DNA of 64,000 nt, from the NCBI RefSeq assembly GCF_947500705.1, contig NZ_CANMSY010000005.1, positions 62,001 through 126,000 on the forward strand, written 5' to 3'. The stretch comes from an uncultured Brachybacterium sp. (GTDB lineage: Bacteria; Actinomycetota; Actinomycetes; Actinomycetales; Dermabacteraceae). Below the pieces are notes generated by a model. It made no database searches. It was not told where the DNA came from and worked only from the letters and a program-made list of their open reading frames with translations. This document shows positions 1 through 8,092 of the stretch, piece after piece (position 1 is the first letter of the stretch; every line of letters starts with the position of its first letter). Made by a program: the position numbers and the translations under genes.

Positions 1-22
1 GTCTGACCAGTCTCCAGCTGAC

Positions 23-685
23 GTGAGCAGGCGAAGCACCCGGTCTGCCTTCTGGCACTCGGTGGTCGGCCCAGCTGGGCGGAGCGCGGCACGGCCCAGT
101 CCGAGCAGGCGGACCGTGCTCCAGCTGGGATGGAGCCTGCTCGTCCTTGCCCCCGTCCTCGCGGCGTGCAGCAATTCCTCAGATGTGGCGAGTGAGGCGA
201 ACGCCGGGTACGTCTCCGGCGATGGCGTCGTCGTCGAGATCCCCCCAGAGGGACGCGCCGATCCTCTGGCGATCCAGGGAACCACCTACGACGGCGACGA
301 CTTCGACTCCACGGCGCTGCGCGGCGCACCCTTGGTGCTCAACATCTGGTACGCCTCGTGTCCACCATGCCGGCTCGAAGCCCCCGCGCTGAAGGCCGTG
401 CATAGCGAATACAACGCCCGGGGAGTGGCATTCATGGGCGTGAACACCCGCGACCAAGCGGGGCCGGCCGCCGCGTTCGAAACGACCTTCGGCATCACCT
501 ACCCCTCGATCCCCGATCCCGACGGAGTCGTCATCTCTTCCATGGACGGCAGCGTCTCGCCCAACGCCGTCCCCACGACTTTGATCCTGGATGCTGAAGG
601 ACGAGTAGCCGCCCGGATCACGGGCGCGGCCAACCAGAGCACCCTCGAGAGCCTCCTGGATACCGTGCTGGCGGAGGCCGCCTGA
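23..685 (+). CDS. TlpA-like thiol-disulfide oxidoreductase, Tat lipoprotein
   Basis: Extracytoplasmic thioredoxin-fold protein of the TlpA/ResA type, expected to pass electrons from a CcdA-type membrane protein to disulfides outside the cell. The N-terminus has a twin-arginine stretch (SRRTVLQ, about residues 28-34), a hydrophobic segment and a lipobox ending LAAC with Cys49, so export by Tat and lipid anchoring are likely. The redox motif is WYASCPPC with Cys113 and Cys116. The GTG start gives a long pre-signal region; a later start is possible. Its stop overlaps the ccdA start (TGATG), so the two are translationally coupled. The setting in a copper gene cluster suggests a role in thiol repair or copper-enzyme maturation, which is inference. 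Confidence 0.88.
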   Translation: MSRRSTRSAFWHSVVGPAGRSAARPSPSRRTVLQLGWSLLVLAPVLAACSNSSDVASEANAGYVSGDGVVVEIPPEGRADPLAIQGTTYDGDDFDSTALRGAPLVLNIWYASCPPCRLEAPALKAVHSEYNARGVAFMGVNTRDQAGPAAAFETTFGITYPSIPDPDGVVISSMDGSVSPNAVPTTLILDAEGRVAARITGAANQSTLESLLDTVLAEAA

Positions 686-1452
686 TGGGTGAACTGTTCG
701 CCACCACCGTGCTGAGCGGACCCCTGGCCGCAGCCCTGCTGCTGTCGATCGTGGCTGGTCTGGTCGCGTTTCTGTCTCCGTGCGTGCTTCCTGTGGTCCC
801 TGGCTACCTGGGATACATCACCGGGCTCACCGGACCGGGCACCGGGCCGCGTAGCAACAGTGATCCGGGCGAGCGTCCGTGGCGCCTGGTCGCCGGCGCG
901 GTGCTGTTCGTGGCTGGATTCACTGCGGTGTTCCTGGTCATCGGCGGCTTCGTCGGCGCCCTCGGGTCATTGATGGTCCAGTACACCAGCGCGATCAATC
1001 GGATCTCCGGGGTGCTGGTGATCCTCATGGGACTGGTGTTCGTGGGAATCTTCCCCCGTCTCTCCGGTGAGAAACGGATCCGGAAGCGCCCCGATGCCGG
1101 ACTCGCCGGCGCACCCCTGCTCGGGATCACGTTCGGCTTCTCCTGGACTCCGTGCATCGGCCCAACGTTCGCCGCGGTCGCCGCGCTCAGCCTCGGGGAG
1201 GCCTCCGCGAGCCGCGGCGCACTCCTCGCGTTCGGCTACGCGATCGGGCTCGGGATCCCGTTCATCCTCTTCGCCCTCGTGTTCCGGCGCGCCCTCGGCA
1301 TCTCCAAAATGCTGTCCCGGCATCGCCGCACGCTCCAGATCGTCGGTGGCTCCGTGCTCATCGCCATCGGACTCCTGCTGGTCACCGGCGTGTGGGAGCA
1401 GTGGATGGCTCTCCTGCAGGTGCGGATCGGCAACTTCACTACGATCGTCTGA
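685..1452 (+). CDS. ccdA: Cytochrome c biogenesis protein CcdA
   Basis: Polytopic membrane protein (about six hydrophobic segments in 255 residues) that carries reducing power from cytoplasmic thioredoxin across the membrane. The two family cysteine motifs are present: FLSPCVLPVVPGYLGYITG near residue 32 and SWTPCIGPTF near residue 155. Length fits the short CcdA family. It overlaps the upstream TlpA-like lipoprotein gene by one base, and that protein is its likely partner. It runs tail to tail with the histidine kinase gene. Classic targets are apocytochrome c or thiol enzymes; here the copper-gene context suggests protection or maturation of periplasmic-side copper proteins, but the sequence does not prove this. 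Confidence 0.92.
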   Translation: MGELFATTVLSGPLAAALLLSIVAGLVAFLSPCVLPVVPGYLGYITGLTGPGTGPRSNSDPGERPWRLVAGAVLFVAGFTAVFLVIGGFVGALGSLMVQYTSAINRISGVLVILMGLVFVGIFPRLSGEKRIRKRPDAGLAGAPLLGITFGFSWTPCIGPTFAAVAALSLGEASASRGALLAFGYAIGLGIPFILFALVFRRALGISKMLSRHRRTLQIVGGSVLIAIGLLLVTGVWEQWMALLQVRIGNFTTIV

Positions 1453-1462
1453 GGGGTGCGTT

Positions 1463-1478
1463 CCGCCGTGCGCGGCGG
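1463..1478. terminator. Short hairpin between convergent ccdA and kinase genes
   Basis: CCGCCG and CGGCGG pair around a TGCG tetraloop in the 28-bp gap between the two convergent genes. The stem is only 6 bp and there is no clear T-run, so terminator function is a weak guess. Confidence 0.3.
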
Positions 1479-1480
1479 GC

Positions 1481-2620
1481 TCAGCGGTCAGCGGTCGCAC
1501 GAGGAAGCCGAATGGTGAAGGTGGCTCCCTGTCCGGGCCCCTCACTGGCTGCGGCCATGGTCCCGCCGTGCGCATCGACGAGGGCGCGGCTGATCGTCAG
1601 GCCGATGCCTGAGCCGGAGTTGTCACGGGTGCGGGAGCTGTCGGCGCGGAAGAACCGTTCGAACAGGCGTGACCGGTCCTCATTGGTGAAGCCTTCGCCG
1701 TCGTCCGCTACCGTGATCTCCACCGTGCTGCCGTGGGTGGCTGCCGAGACCGTGACGGTGCCTCCGGGGGAAGTGTGCCGTAGAGCGTTGCTCAGCAGGT
1801 TTCCGAGGACTTGGGCGAGGCGGTCCGGGTCCGCGTGGATCGTCACGGAGTGGGGCAGGGCCGTTTCTCGTCGTAGTGCCACGCCCGCTGTCTCGAACCG
1901 TTCATCCCATGCCGGGAGTATCGACTCCAGCAGGTCGTCGACGGCGAGGGGGTGCAGCTGTACCGGGAGCTGGCCCTCCTCGGCCCGGGACACTTCACTG
2001 ATGTCGTCAGCCAGCCGCGAAAGTCGCATGGTCTGGCTGGCGAGGATGGGCATGGCTGCCTCCGGCTCGATGACGCCATCGGCCATCGCCTCGTGATGTG
2101 CCGAGAGGGTGGCGATGGGGGTGCGCAGCTCATGGGCGAGGTCGGAGAGCAGTTGGCGTCGGGTCTCCTCGACGGCGTCCAGGCGCGCTGCCATGTCGTT
2201 GAGCGTGGCGGCCAGGGAGTCGAGTTCGGTCCCGGCTCCGACGGAGGGCACGCGCGTGGAGTAGTGGCCGCGGGACAGTTCATCGACAGCCGAGGTGAGG
2301 CCGTGAAGCGTCTGGCGGAGTCGTCGTGCCAGGTTCCAGGTGACCAGGCCGGCGGCCAGGAGGGAGACCACCAGTCCGACCCCGAGGGCAAGTGCGAGCG
2401 CGTCACGGTAGGCGCGTTCGATGTGGACGAGCTCGTCGCTGCCCACCGGGAGATCGGTCTGGAGCAGGTGGTAGTGGAAGACGGCGGGCCCGATGATCAC
2501 CGTCAGCACCGTGATGGTGAGCGCGCCGGCGAGCAGCACGATGAGCTGGCCGATCATCAGGCGCGAGGCCAAGCTGGTGCTAGGGCGAACCGTTCGCACA
2601 GATGTATTCGGTGCGGTCAC
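1481..2620 (-). CDS. Sensor histidine kinase, likely copper-responsive (CopS/CusS-like)
   Basis: Membrane kinase of the HAMP-HisKA-HATPase type, 379 aa from a GTG at 2620. That start has a strong ribosome binding site (GGGGTGAG) overlapping the end of the regulator gene. Two membrane segments (about residues 21-45 and 74-97) enclose a short external sensor loop. A HAMP linker follows, then the H-box LAHELRTP with His163, an N-box (NLLSNALRH), a G1 box (DDGEGF) and a G2 box (GSGIGL). It is co-transcribed with the response regulator upstream. Copper sensing is inferred only from its place between the TlpA/CcdA and multicopper oxidase genes; the sensor loop itself is too short to assign a ligand. 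Confidence 0.9.
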   Translation of the reverse strand: MTAPNTSVRTVRPSTSLASRLMIGQLIVLLAGALTITVLTVIIGPAVFHYHLLQTDLPVGSDELVHIERAYRDALALALGVGLVVSLLAAGLVTWNLARRLRQTLHGLTSAVDELSRGHYSTRVPSVGAGTELDSLAATLNDMAARLDAVEETRRQLLSDLAHELRTPIATLSAHHEAMADGVIEPEAAMPILASQTMRLSRLADDISEVSRAEEGQLPVQLHPLAVDDLLESILPAWDERFETAGVALRRETALPHSVTIHADPDRLAQVLGNLLSNALRHTSPGGTVTVSAATHGSTVEITVADDGEGFTNEDRSRLFERFFRADSSRTRDNSGSGIGLTISRALVDAHGGTMAAASEGPGQGATFTIRLPRATADR

Positions 2621-2624
2621 GAGC

Positions 2625-3338
2625 TCACCCCTTCCCCATCCGGTACCCGATACCGCGCACCGTGGTGACGAACCGTGCAGACTCAGCCGTCTCGTCGAGT
2701 TTTCGTCGGAGGTTGGCGATGTGCACATCGACGAGATGGTCATCTCCGAGCCAGCTGTCTCCCCAGACGGCCTCCATCAGCTGTCTGCGACTGAAGGCCT
2801 GGCCAGGACTGAGCGCCAGGGTCATCAAGAGTCCCCTCTCGGTGGGGGTCAGCGGAAGTGGCCGGCTGGCGAGCCGCACCTCCTGGGCAGCTGTGTCGAT
2901 CTCGAGCTCTCCAAAAGTGCGCACTGTGTCCGAAGACGCCGTCCCGGAATCGGCGCGGGGCCTGCGCAATACGGCCTGGACCCGAGCGACGAGCTCACGC
3001 ACGCTGAACGGCTTGGTGAGGTAGTCATCCGCCCCCACCGACAGCCCCACCAGGCGGTCCACCTCCTCTGACCGTGCCGTCGTGATCAGCACGTAGCAGT
3101 CGGAGAAGGCGCGGATCCTGCGCATCACCTCCAGACCGTCGAGCCCGGGCAGGCCGAGATCGAGGACGATCACGTCCGGTGACAGAGTGCGGGCTGCCTC
3201 CACCGCCTCCGGACCGCTCCGCGCGCTCGCAGTCGCGTAGCCGGCCTTCACGAGATACGCCTGGACCACATCCGACAGCGCGGCTTCGTCCTCGACGACG
3301 AGAACCATCGCCGCTGCTCGATCCGTTTCACTCCTCAT
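2625..3338 (-). CDS. OmpR/PhoB-family response regulator
   Basis: Two-domain DNA-binding regulator, 237 aa. The receiver domain has the acidic pair near the N-terminus (VVEDE), the phosphoacceptor Asp60 in VIVLDLGLPGLDG, and the conserved Lys in YLTKPFSVREL. The C-terminal winged helix carries the family motifs LTPTERGLL and DVHIANLRRKLD, and ends in VRGIGYRM. The start at 3338 is preceded by GGAG only 2 nt away; Met at 3308 is an alternative. The kinase gene begins 4 bp after the stop, so the pair is one operon. It is divergent from the SHOCT and multicopper oxidase genes and may control them from the shared 165-bp gap; this is inference. Confidence 0.9.
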   Translation of the reverse strand: MRSETDRAAAMVLVVEDEAALSDVVQAYLVKAGYATASARSGPEAVEAARTLSPDVIVLDLGLPGLDGLEVMRRIRAFSDCYVLITTARSEEVDRLVGLSVGADDYLTKPFSVRELVARVQAVLRRPRADSGTASSDTVRTFGELEIDTAAQEVRLASRPLPLTPTERGLLMTLALSPGQAFSRRQLMEAVWGDSWLGDDHLVDVHIANLRRKLDETAESARFVTTVRGIGYRMGKG

Positions 3339-3503
3339 GGCTCCAGTCTGGTCCCCGTCCCTGGAGATCGCGTGTCTACGGAGGCGCAGACGGACTATCT
3401 GGACCAGATCTTGAGGAACTCTCGACGAGAACTTCGCCCGCCCCGGGGGAATCTGATGTGGACCGTGCCGCGTACGAACTCGACCCACTAAGGGAGCTGC
3501 TCG

Positions 3504-3740
3504 ATGATGCCTACCGATGCGATGTCGTGGCTGATGTGGGTGATAGTCGCCCGTCTGCTCGCTCTCCTCTGGGCCTCGGCACTGCTGCTGGCATGCACCG
3601 TGCTGCCCGGGCGCCCCCGACGCGCGCGGGACGAGAACGAGGCGATCGGAGAACTCTCACTGCGCCTCGCACGAGGCGAAATCACGGCCAACGAGTTCGA
3701 ACAACAGCGACAACTGGTCCTGACGGCTTTTCGGCCATGA
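3504..3740 (+). CDS. Small membrane protein with SHOCT domain
   Basis: 78-aa protein with one N-terminal hydrophobic segment (about residues 8-32) followed by a short charged C-terminal SHOCT-type motif (LRLARGEITANEFEQQR). SHOCT motifs end many actinobacterial membrane proteins and are thought to mediate oligomerisation, but no specific activity is known. A good ribosome binding site (AGGGAG, 7 nt upstream) supports the ATG at 3504; a second ATG follows at once. It lies just before the multicopper oxidase gene and is probably co-transcribed with it. Small SHOCT proteins recur beside copper-resistance genes in actinobacteria, from my general knowledge. Role unknown. Confidence 0.75.
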   Translation: MMPTDAMSWLMWVIVARLLALLWASALLLACTVLPGRPRRARDENEAIGELSLRLARGEITANEFEQQRQLVLTAFRP

Positions 3741-3772
3741 CACCACCCCCTCACTCGAGAAGGACTGCACCT

Positions 3773-5287
3773 GTGAAGACCGTTTCCCGCCGCACCGTGT
3801 TCACCGGAGGTCTCGGCGCAGCAGCCCTGACGCTCGCGGCATGCGGTAACCGCACCACCTCGACCGACGCCGGAGCATTCCCGCCGCCTCCAGCCCTGAC
3901 GCCGAAGGCCGGTCAGAATGTCGTCACCCAGGCCCTCGCCGCGGCGCCGACGACGGTGGACCTCGGAGGGAAGACGGTCTCTACTTGGGCATACGGCGAG
4001 AGCCTCCCCGGGCCGCTGATCCGCGCCACAGCTGGCGATCTGCTGCGGATCACGCTCGAGAACCGCCTGCCCGAGGCCTCCACGATCCACTGGCACGGCA
4101 TCCGACTGCACAATGCGGCCGACGGGGTGCCGGGGATGACGCAAGATCCGGTCGAGCCGAACACCTCCTACACCTACGAATTCGTCGCCCCCGATCCCGG
4201 CACGTACTTCCTCCACTCCCATGTCGGCCTGCAGCTCGACCGCGGGCTTTACGCCCCACTGATCATCGACGACCCCGACGAACCCGGAGACTACGACGCG
4301 GAATGGATCGTGACCCTCGATGACTGGATCGATGGGACCGGGCAGACTCCCGATGAGGTCCTGGCTGCGCTGACCGGTGCCAGCCCCTCGGATTCCGGCG
4401 GCATGGACCACGACGACATGCCAATGGGCGACGACCCCGCCGACGGGGGATCCGGAGGCATGGACCACGGCGACATGCCCATGGGCGAGGAGCCCTGGGG
4501 CGATGCCGGCGACGTGACCTACCCCCACTTCCTCCTCAACGGCCGGATCCCCGAAGCGCCGGAGATCTTCGAGGCGAAGCCCGGCCAGCGCGTGCGCCTG
4601 CGCCTGATCAACGCCTCCGCCGACACCATCTTCGCCCTCGCGCTCGGAGATCACGATCTCTCTGTCACCCACTCTGACGGATTCGCCGTCGAGCCGGTCA
4701 CCGCCAAGGCGCTCTATCTCGGCATGGGCGAGCGGTACGACGTGGTGGTCACCGTGAAGGACGGCATGTTCCCTCTGGTGGCGCGTCCTGTCGGGAAGAC
4801 CAGCGGCGGCCAGGGGCTCGCCGTGTTGAGGACCGGTGCCGGGGAAGTGCCCGCTGCGGACGTCCGGGTCCGAGAGCTCGACGGGGAGGCCCTCATCGGA
4901 TCTACTCTGGAGCCGGCCGAGGCGGCGCGACTCGAGGACCGCGCAGTTGACACCGAGCTCGGGCTCTCGTTCCAAGGCTCGATGCAGCCGTACCAGTGGG
5001 CCATCAACGGCGCCCCCTACGGGCAGAACACTCCACTGAGCATCCGTGAGGGGCAGCGGGTGCGCATCATCGCGACCAACCAGACGATGATGAGTCACCC
5101 CCTCCACATCCACGGGCATACCATCGCCCTGCCATCGGGGCTCCGAAAGGACACGGTGATGATGGCACCCATGGAATCGTTCGCTCTCGACTTCGATGCG
5201 GACAATCCGGGCCGGTGGGCAGCGCACTGCCACAACGCGTACCACCAGGAGGTCGGCATGATGACCGGCATCGACTACGCGCCCTGA
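3773..5287 (+). CDS. Multicopper oxidase, Tat-exported lipoprotein
   Basis: CueO/CopA-type multicopper oxidase, expected to oxidise Cu(I) to the less toxic Cu(II) outside the membrane. Start chosen at GTG 3773, which has GAGAAGGA upstream. A Tat signal (SRRTVF) runs into a lipobox LAAC with Cys24. All four copper-ligand motifs are visible: HWH at 106-108, HSH at 148-150, HPLHIHGH near residue 445, and HCHNAYHQEVGM at 485-496, giving the type 1 Cys486 with axial Met496. A linker after about residue 200 has two copies of a Met/His/Asp-rich stretch (GGMDHDDMPMG and GGMDHGDMPMG), typical of extra Cu(I) binding. Length (504 aa) is normal. An ATG at 3737 overlapping the previous stop is the alternative start. 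Confidence 0.93.
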   Translation: MKTVSRRTVFTGGLGAAALTLAACGNRTTSTDAGAFPPPPALTPKAGQNVVTQALAAAPTTVDLGGKTVSTWAYGESLPGPLIRATAGDLLRITLENRLPEASTIHWHGIRLHNAADGVPGMTQDPVEPNTSYTYEFVAPDPGTYFLHSHVGLQLDRGLYAPLIIDDPDEPGDYDAEWIVTLDDWIDGTGQTPDEVLAALTGASPSDSGGMDHDDMPMGDDPADGGSGGMDHGDMPMGEEPWGDAGDVTYPHFLLNGRIPEAPEIFEAKPGQRVRLRLINASADTIFALALGDHDLSVTHSDGFAVEPVTAKALYLGMGERYDVVVTVKDGMFPLVARPVGKTSGGQGLAVLRTGAGEVPAADVRVRELDGEALIGSTLEPAEAARLEDRAVDTELGLSFQGSMQPYQWAINGAPYGQNTPLSIREGQRVRIIATNQTMMSHPLHIHGHTIALPSGLRKDTVMMAPMESFALDFDADNPGRWAAHCHNAYHQEVGMMTGIDYAP

Positions 5288-5509
5288 CGCCGTGGGTTCC
5301 GGCCCCCGGCGCCGAAGTAGGTCGACATTGGTGTCGCCCTCCTGGGCCTCGATCAAAGGCGAGCGGGCCATCTGGTCGGAGTCAGCGGCTTGGATTCTGG
5401 CGCCGACTTGAGGGATGTCATGCCACCCCTCCGCGCCTCGATCACGCCGATGGTCACAGCGGATTCCGACCCCTCGACATATACCCCCTAGGGGTATATT
5501 GTCGGACGC
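5288..5509. other. Leader between multicopper oxidase and copper ATPase genes
   Basis: This 222-bp gap holds no convincing gene on either strand. Its last 35 bp carry the CsoR-type palindrome. No strong terminator for the oxidase gene was recognised. Confidence 0.5.
5479..5499. promoter_or_regulatory. CsoR-type copper operator
   Basis: Perfect 9-bp inverted repeat, ATATACCCC and GGGGTATAT, separated by 3 nt. The TACCCC/GGGGTA core matches the known CsoR operator class. Flanking CGAC and GTCG extend the symmetry with one unpaired base. It ends 10 bp before the ATPase start codon, so a bound repressor would block transcription or a nearly leaderless start. CsoR is encoded at the end of the same unit, which implies autoregulation. 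Confidence 0.85.
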
Positions 5510-7717
5510 ATGAACGCTGGCAACCAGACACACCGTCGAGACCACGGAGGACCCGGCATGCAGCACCCTCATCCTTCCCCCACGCCTCAGGACGCCCACA
5601 CCGGCAGTGCTGAGCACGAAGCTCCCGACGCGCTTCACGACCACGGAACTCACGGAGACCATTCGGGACACGAGGGTCACTCAGGGCACGGGGGCCACGC
5701 CGGTCACGGGGACCACGTCGGGCAGTTCCGGCGGCTGTTCTGGATCAACCTGATCATCGCGATTCCGGTCGTCGTGTTCTCACCGATGTTCGCGATGCTG
5801 CTCGGGTACAGCGTTCCCGACTTCCCCGGTTCCCTATGGATCGCCCCGCTCCTCGGCACCGTCATGTACGTCTGGGGTGGCCGTCCGTTCCTCACCGGCG
5901 CCGTCTCCGAGATCCGTTCCCGTCAGCCCGGGATGATGCTGCTGATCGGGCTCGCGATCACGGTCGCGTTCATCGCCTCCTGGGGAGCCACCCTCGGGAT
6001 TCTCGACCACCAGCTGGAGTTCTGGTGGGAGCTCTCCCTGCTGATCGTGATCATGCTGCTCGGCCACTGGGTCGAGATGCGCTCCCTCGCCCAGACCACG
6101 TCCGCACTCGACTCCCTGGCCGCGCTGCTGCCCGATATGGCAGAGCGCATCGACGGTGACGAGCTCGTGAGGGTCTCGCCGACCGAACTGCAGCACGGGG
6201 ACCTGGTCCTGGTGCGCCCGGGGGCGAGCGTCCCGGCCGACGGCACGATCCGCGAGGGTCGCGCCGATGTGGACGAGTCCATGGTCACCGGCGAGTCCCG
6301 TCCCGTGACGCGCTCTCCCGGTGACTCCGTCGTGGCGGGCACCGTCGCCACCGATTCGAGCCTCCGCATCGAGGTCACCGCCACGGGTGACGAGACCGCC
6401 CTCGCCGGAATTCAGCGCCTGGTGACCGAGGCGCAGAACTCCTCGTCCCGGGCGCAGCGCATCGCAGATACCGCTGCGGCGTGGCTTTTCTGGTTCGCTC
6501 TCGGCGCTGCCGTGATCACCGCGGTCACATGGTCTCTGCTCGGCATGCCCGATGCCGCCGTGGTGCGCACGGTGACGGTGCTCGTGATCGCCTGCCCCCA
6601 CGCTCTGGGGCTCGCGATTCCGCTGGTGGTCTCGATCGCCACCGAGCGCGCTGCTCGTGGCGGAGTTCTGGTCAAGGATCGCCTTGCCCTGGAGGCCATG
6701 CGCACGGTCGACGCCGTCCTGTTCGACAAGACCGGCACTCTCACCAAGGGTGAGCCCGTTCTCGCCGAGATCATCACCCGCGGTGCGGACGAGAGCGAGG
6801 TGCTGGCCCTGGCAGCTGCCGCCGAGGCGGAGAGCGAGCATCCGCTCGCGCGCGCCATCGTCGCCAGGGCCCAGGCCGAAGGAGCGCAGATCCCTGCGGG
6901 CTCCGACATCAGCTCCACCCCTGCGCTGGGCGTGAGTGCCCAGGTGGACGGGCACGAGATCCGCGTGGGCGGTCCCCGACTGCTCGAGGAGACCGGAGTG
7001 AGCGAAGTCGACGAGGCTGAGGCCTGGCGCCAGGAAGGCGCGATCATCCTCCACGTCCTCCGCGACGGCGAGGTGATCGGCGGCCTCAAGCTCCACGACG
7101 AGGTGCGCCCCGAATCTCGCGACGCCATCGATGCCCTGCACAGCTTGGGGGTCGAGGTCGTCATGATCACCGGTGACGCCGAGGCGGTCGCGAACAGCGT
7201 CGGCCATGAGCTCGGTATCGACCGTGTCTTCGCCGGGGTGCGGCCCGAGGACAAGTCCTCGAAGGTCGCCCAGCTCCAGAAGGAGGGCATGAAGGTCGCG
7301 ATGGTCGGCGACGGCGTCAACGATGCCCCTGCCCTTGCTCAGGCCGATGTCGGCATCGCCATCGGTGCCGGCACCGATGTCGCGATCGCCTCCGCTGGGG
7401 TCGTGCTGGCCAGCTCCGATCCACGCTCTGTGCTCTCGGTCATCGAGCTCTCCCGCGGCGCCTACCGGAAGATGAAGCAGAACCTCTGGTGGGCTGCCGG
7501 CTACAACCTGATCTCTGTGCCGCTCGCGGCGGGCATCCTCGCCCCCATCGGGTTCGTGCTGCCGATGTCCGTCGGAGCGATCCTGATGTCCCTGTCCACC
7601 ATCGTGGTCGCCCTGAACGCCCAGCTCCTGCGACGCCTCGACCTTCGCCCGGAGGCGACCGTCGCCGCCGTCCGCGCTCGCCGCGGACCCAGTCTCACCG
7701 AGCGGAATCACTCATGA
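5510..7717 (+). CDS. copB: CopB-type copper-translocating P-type ATPase
   Basis: P1B ATPase that exports copper at the cost of ATP. The N-terminus (about residues 1-75) is a His/Asp/Gly-rich metal-binding tail with many GHxGH repeats in place of a CxxC domain. The membrane metal site is CPH (Cys362-Pro-His364), which is the P1B-3 (CopB) signature and not CPC. Phosphorylation motif DKTGT with Asp406, the SEHPLA nucleotide-binding motif, and GDGVNDAPAL near residue 600 are intact. Eight membrane segments are expected and visible. The 735-aa length is normal. It is directly behind the CsoR operator and overlaps the csoR start by 4 bp (ATGA). Substrate Cu(II) or Cu(I) is not decided by sequence. 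Confidence 0.94.
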   Translation: MNAGNQTHRRDHGGPGMQHPHPSPTPQDAHTGSAEHEAPDALHDHGTHGDHSGHEGHSGHGGHAGHGDHVGQFRRLFWINLIIAIPVVVFSPMFAMLLGYSVPDFPGSLWIAPLLGTVMYVWGGRPFLTGAVSEIRSRQPGMMLLIGLAITVAFIASWGATLGILDHQLEFWWELSLLIVIMLLGHWVEMRSLAQTTSALDSLAALLPDMAERIDGDELVRVSPTELQHGDLVLVRPGASVPADGTIREGRADVDESMVTGESRPVTRSPGDSVVAGTVATDSSLRIEVTATGDETALAGIQRLVTEAQNSSSRAQRIADTAAAWLFWFALGAAVITAVTWSLLGMPDAAVVRTVTVLVIACPHALGLAIPLVVSIATERAARGGVLVKDRLALEAMRTVDAVLFDKTGTLTKGEPVLAEIITRGADESEVLALAAAAEAESEHPLARAIVARAQAEGAQIPAGSDISSTPALGVSAQVDGHEIRVGGPRLLEETGVSEVDEAEAWRQEGAIILHVLRDGEVIGGLKLHDEVRPESRDAIDALHSLGVEVVMITGDAEAVANSVGHELGIDRVFAGVRPEDKSSKVAQLQKEGMKVAMVGDGVNDAPALAQADVGIAIGAGTDVAIASAGVVLASSDPRSVLSVIELSRGAYRKMKQNLWWAAGYNLISVPLAAGILAPIGFVLPMSVGAILMSLSTIVVALNAQLLRRLDLRPEATVAAVRARRGPSLTERNHS

Positions 7718-8043
7718 ACACAGTCCCCAAAACCGCGGAGGGCCATGCCTGTCACAGCGGGCCTCACGGATATATCCAGGACAAGCCCCGCTATCTCAAT
7801 CGTCTCAAGCGCATCGAAGGTCAAGCGCGGGGGATCTCCCGAATGATCGACGAAGACGTCTACTGCATCGACATCCTCACCCAGATCTCTGCCCTGGACA
7901 GCGCGCTGGAGAACGTTGCGCTGGGCCTACTCGGCGACCACCTCCACCACTGCGTACTCGATGCCGCCCGCGAAGGAGGAGACGAGGCCGAGATCAAGCT
8001 AAGTGAGGCCTCTGACGCGGTAAGGTGCCTCGTCAAGTCGTGA
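7714..8043 (+). CDS. csoR: CsoR-family copper-sensing repressor
   Basis: All-helical DUF156 repressor of 109 aa. The Cys-His-Cys copper triad of CsoR is visible: Cys in EDVYCIDI, then His and Cys in the HLHHC motif (HxxxC spacing). The start ATG overlaps the ATPase stop, so translation is coupled. Copper binding should release it from the palindrome before the ATPase gene, giving negative feedback on the copB-csoR unit. It is the last gene of the copper cluster and runs tail to tail with a recombinase gene 50 bp away. An extra His/Cys-containing N-terminus (GHACHSGPHG) is present and may add metal contacts. Confidence 0.93.
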   Translation: MNTVPKTAEGHACHSGPHGYIQDKPRYLNRLKRIEGQARGISRMIDEDVYCIDILTQISALDSALENVALGLLGDHLHHCVLDAAREGGDEAEIKLSEASDAVRCLVKS

Positions 8044-8092
8044 AGAGATCCGGGGGCTTGCGTTCCCTCTGTCAGCTCGAACGGCTGCGCAC

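Noticed and set aside
3488-5680. 730-codon minus-strand frame opposite the multicopper oxidase
   Set aside because: Shadow of the oxidase gene; composition is Gly/Arg/His-rich without any domain.
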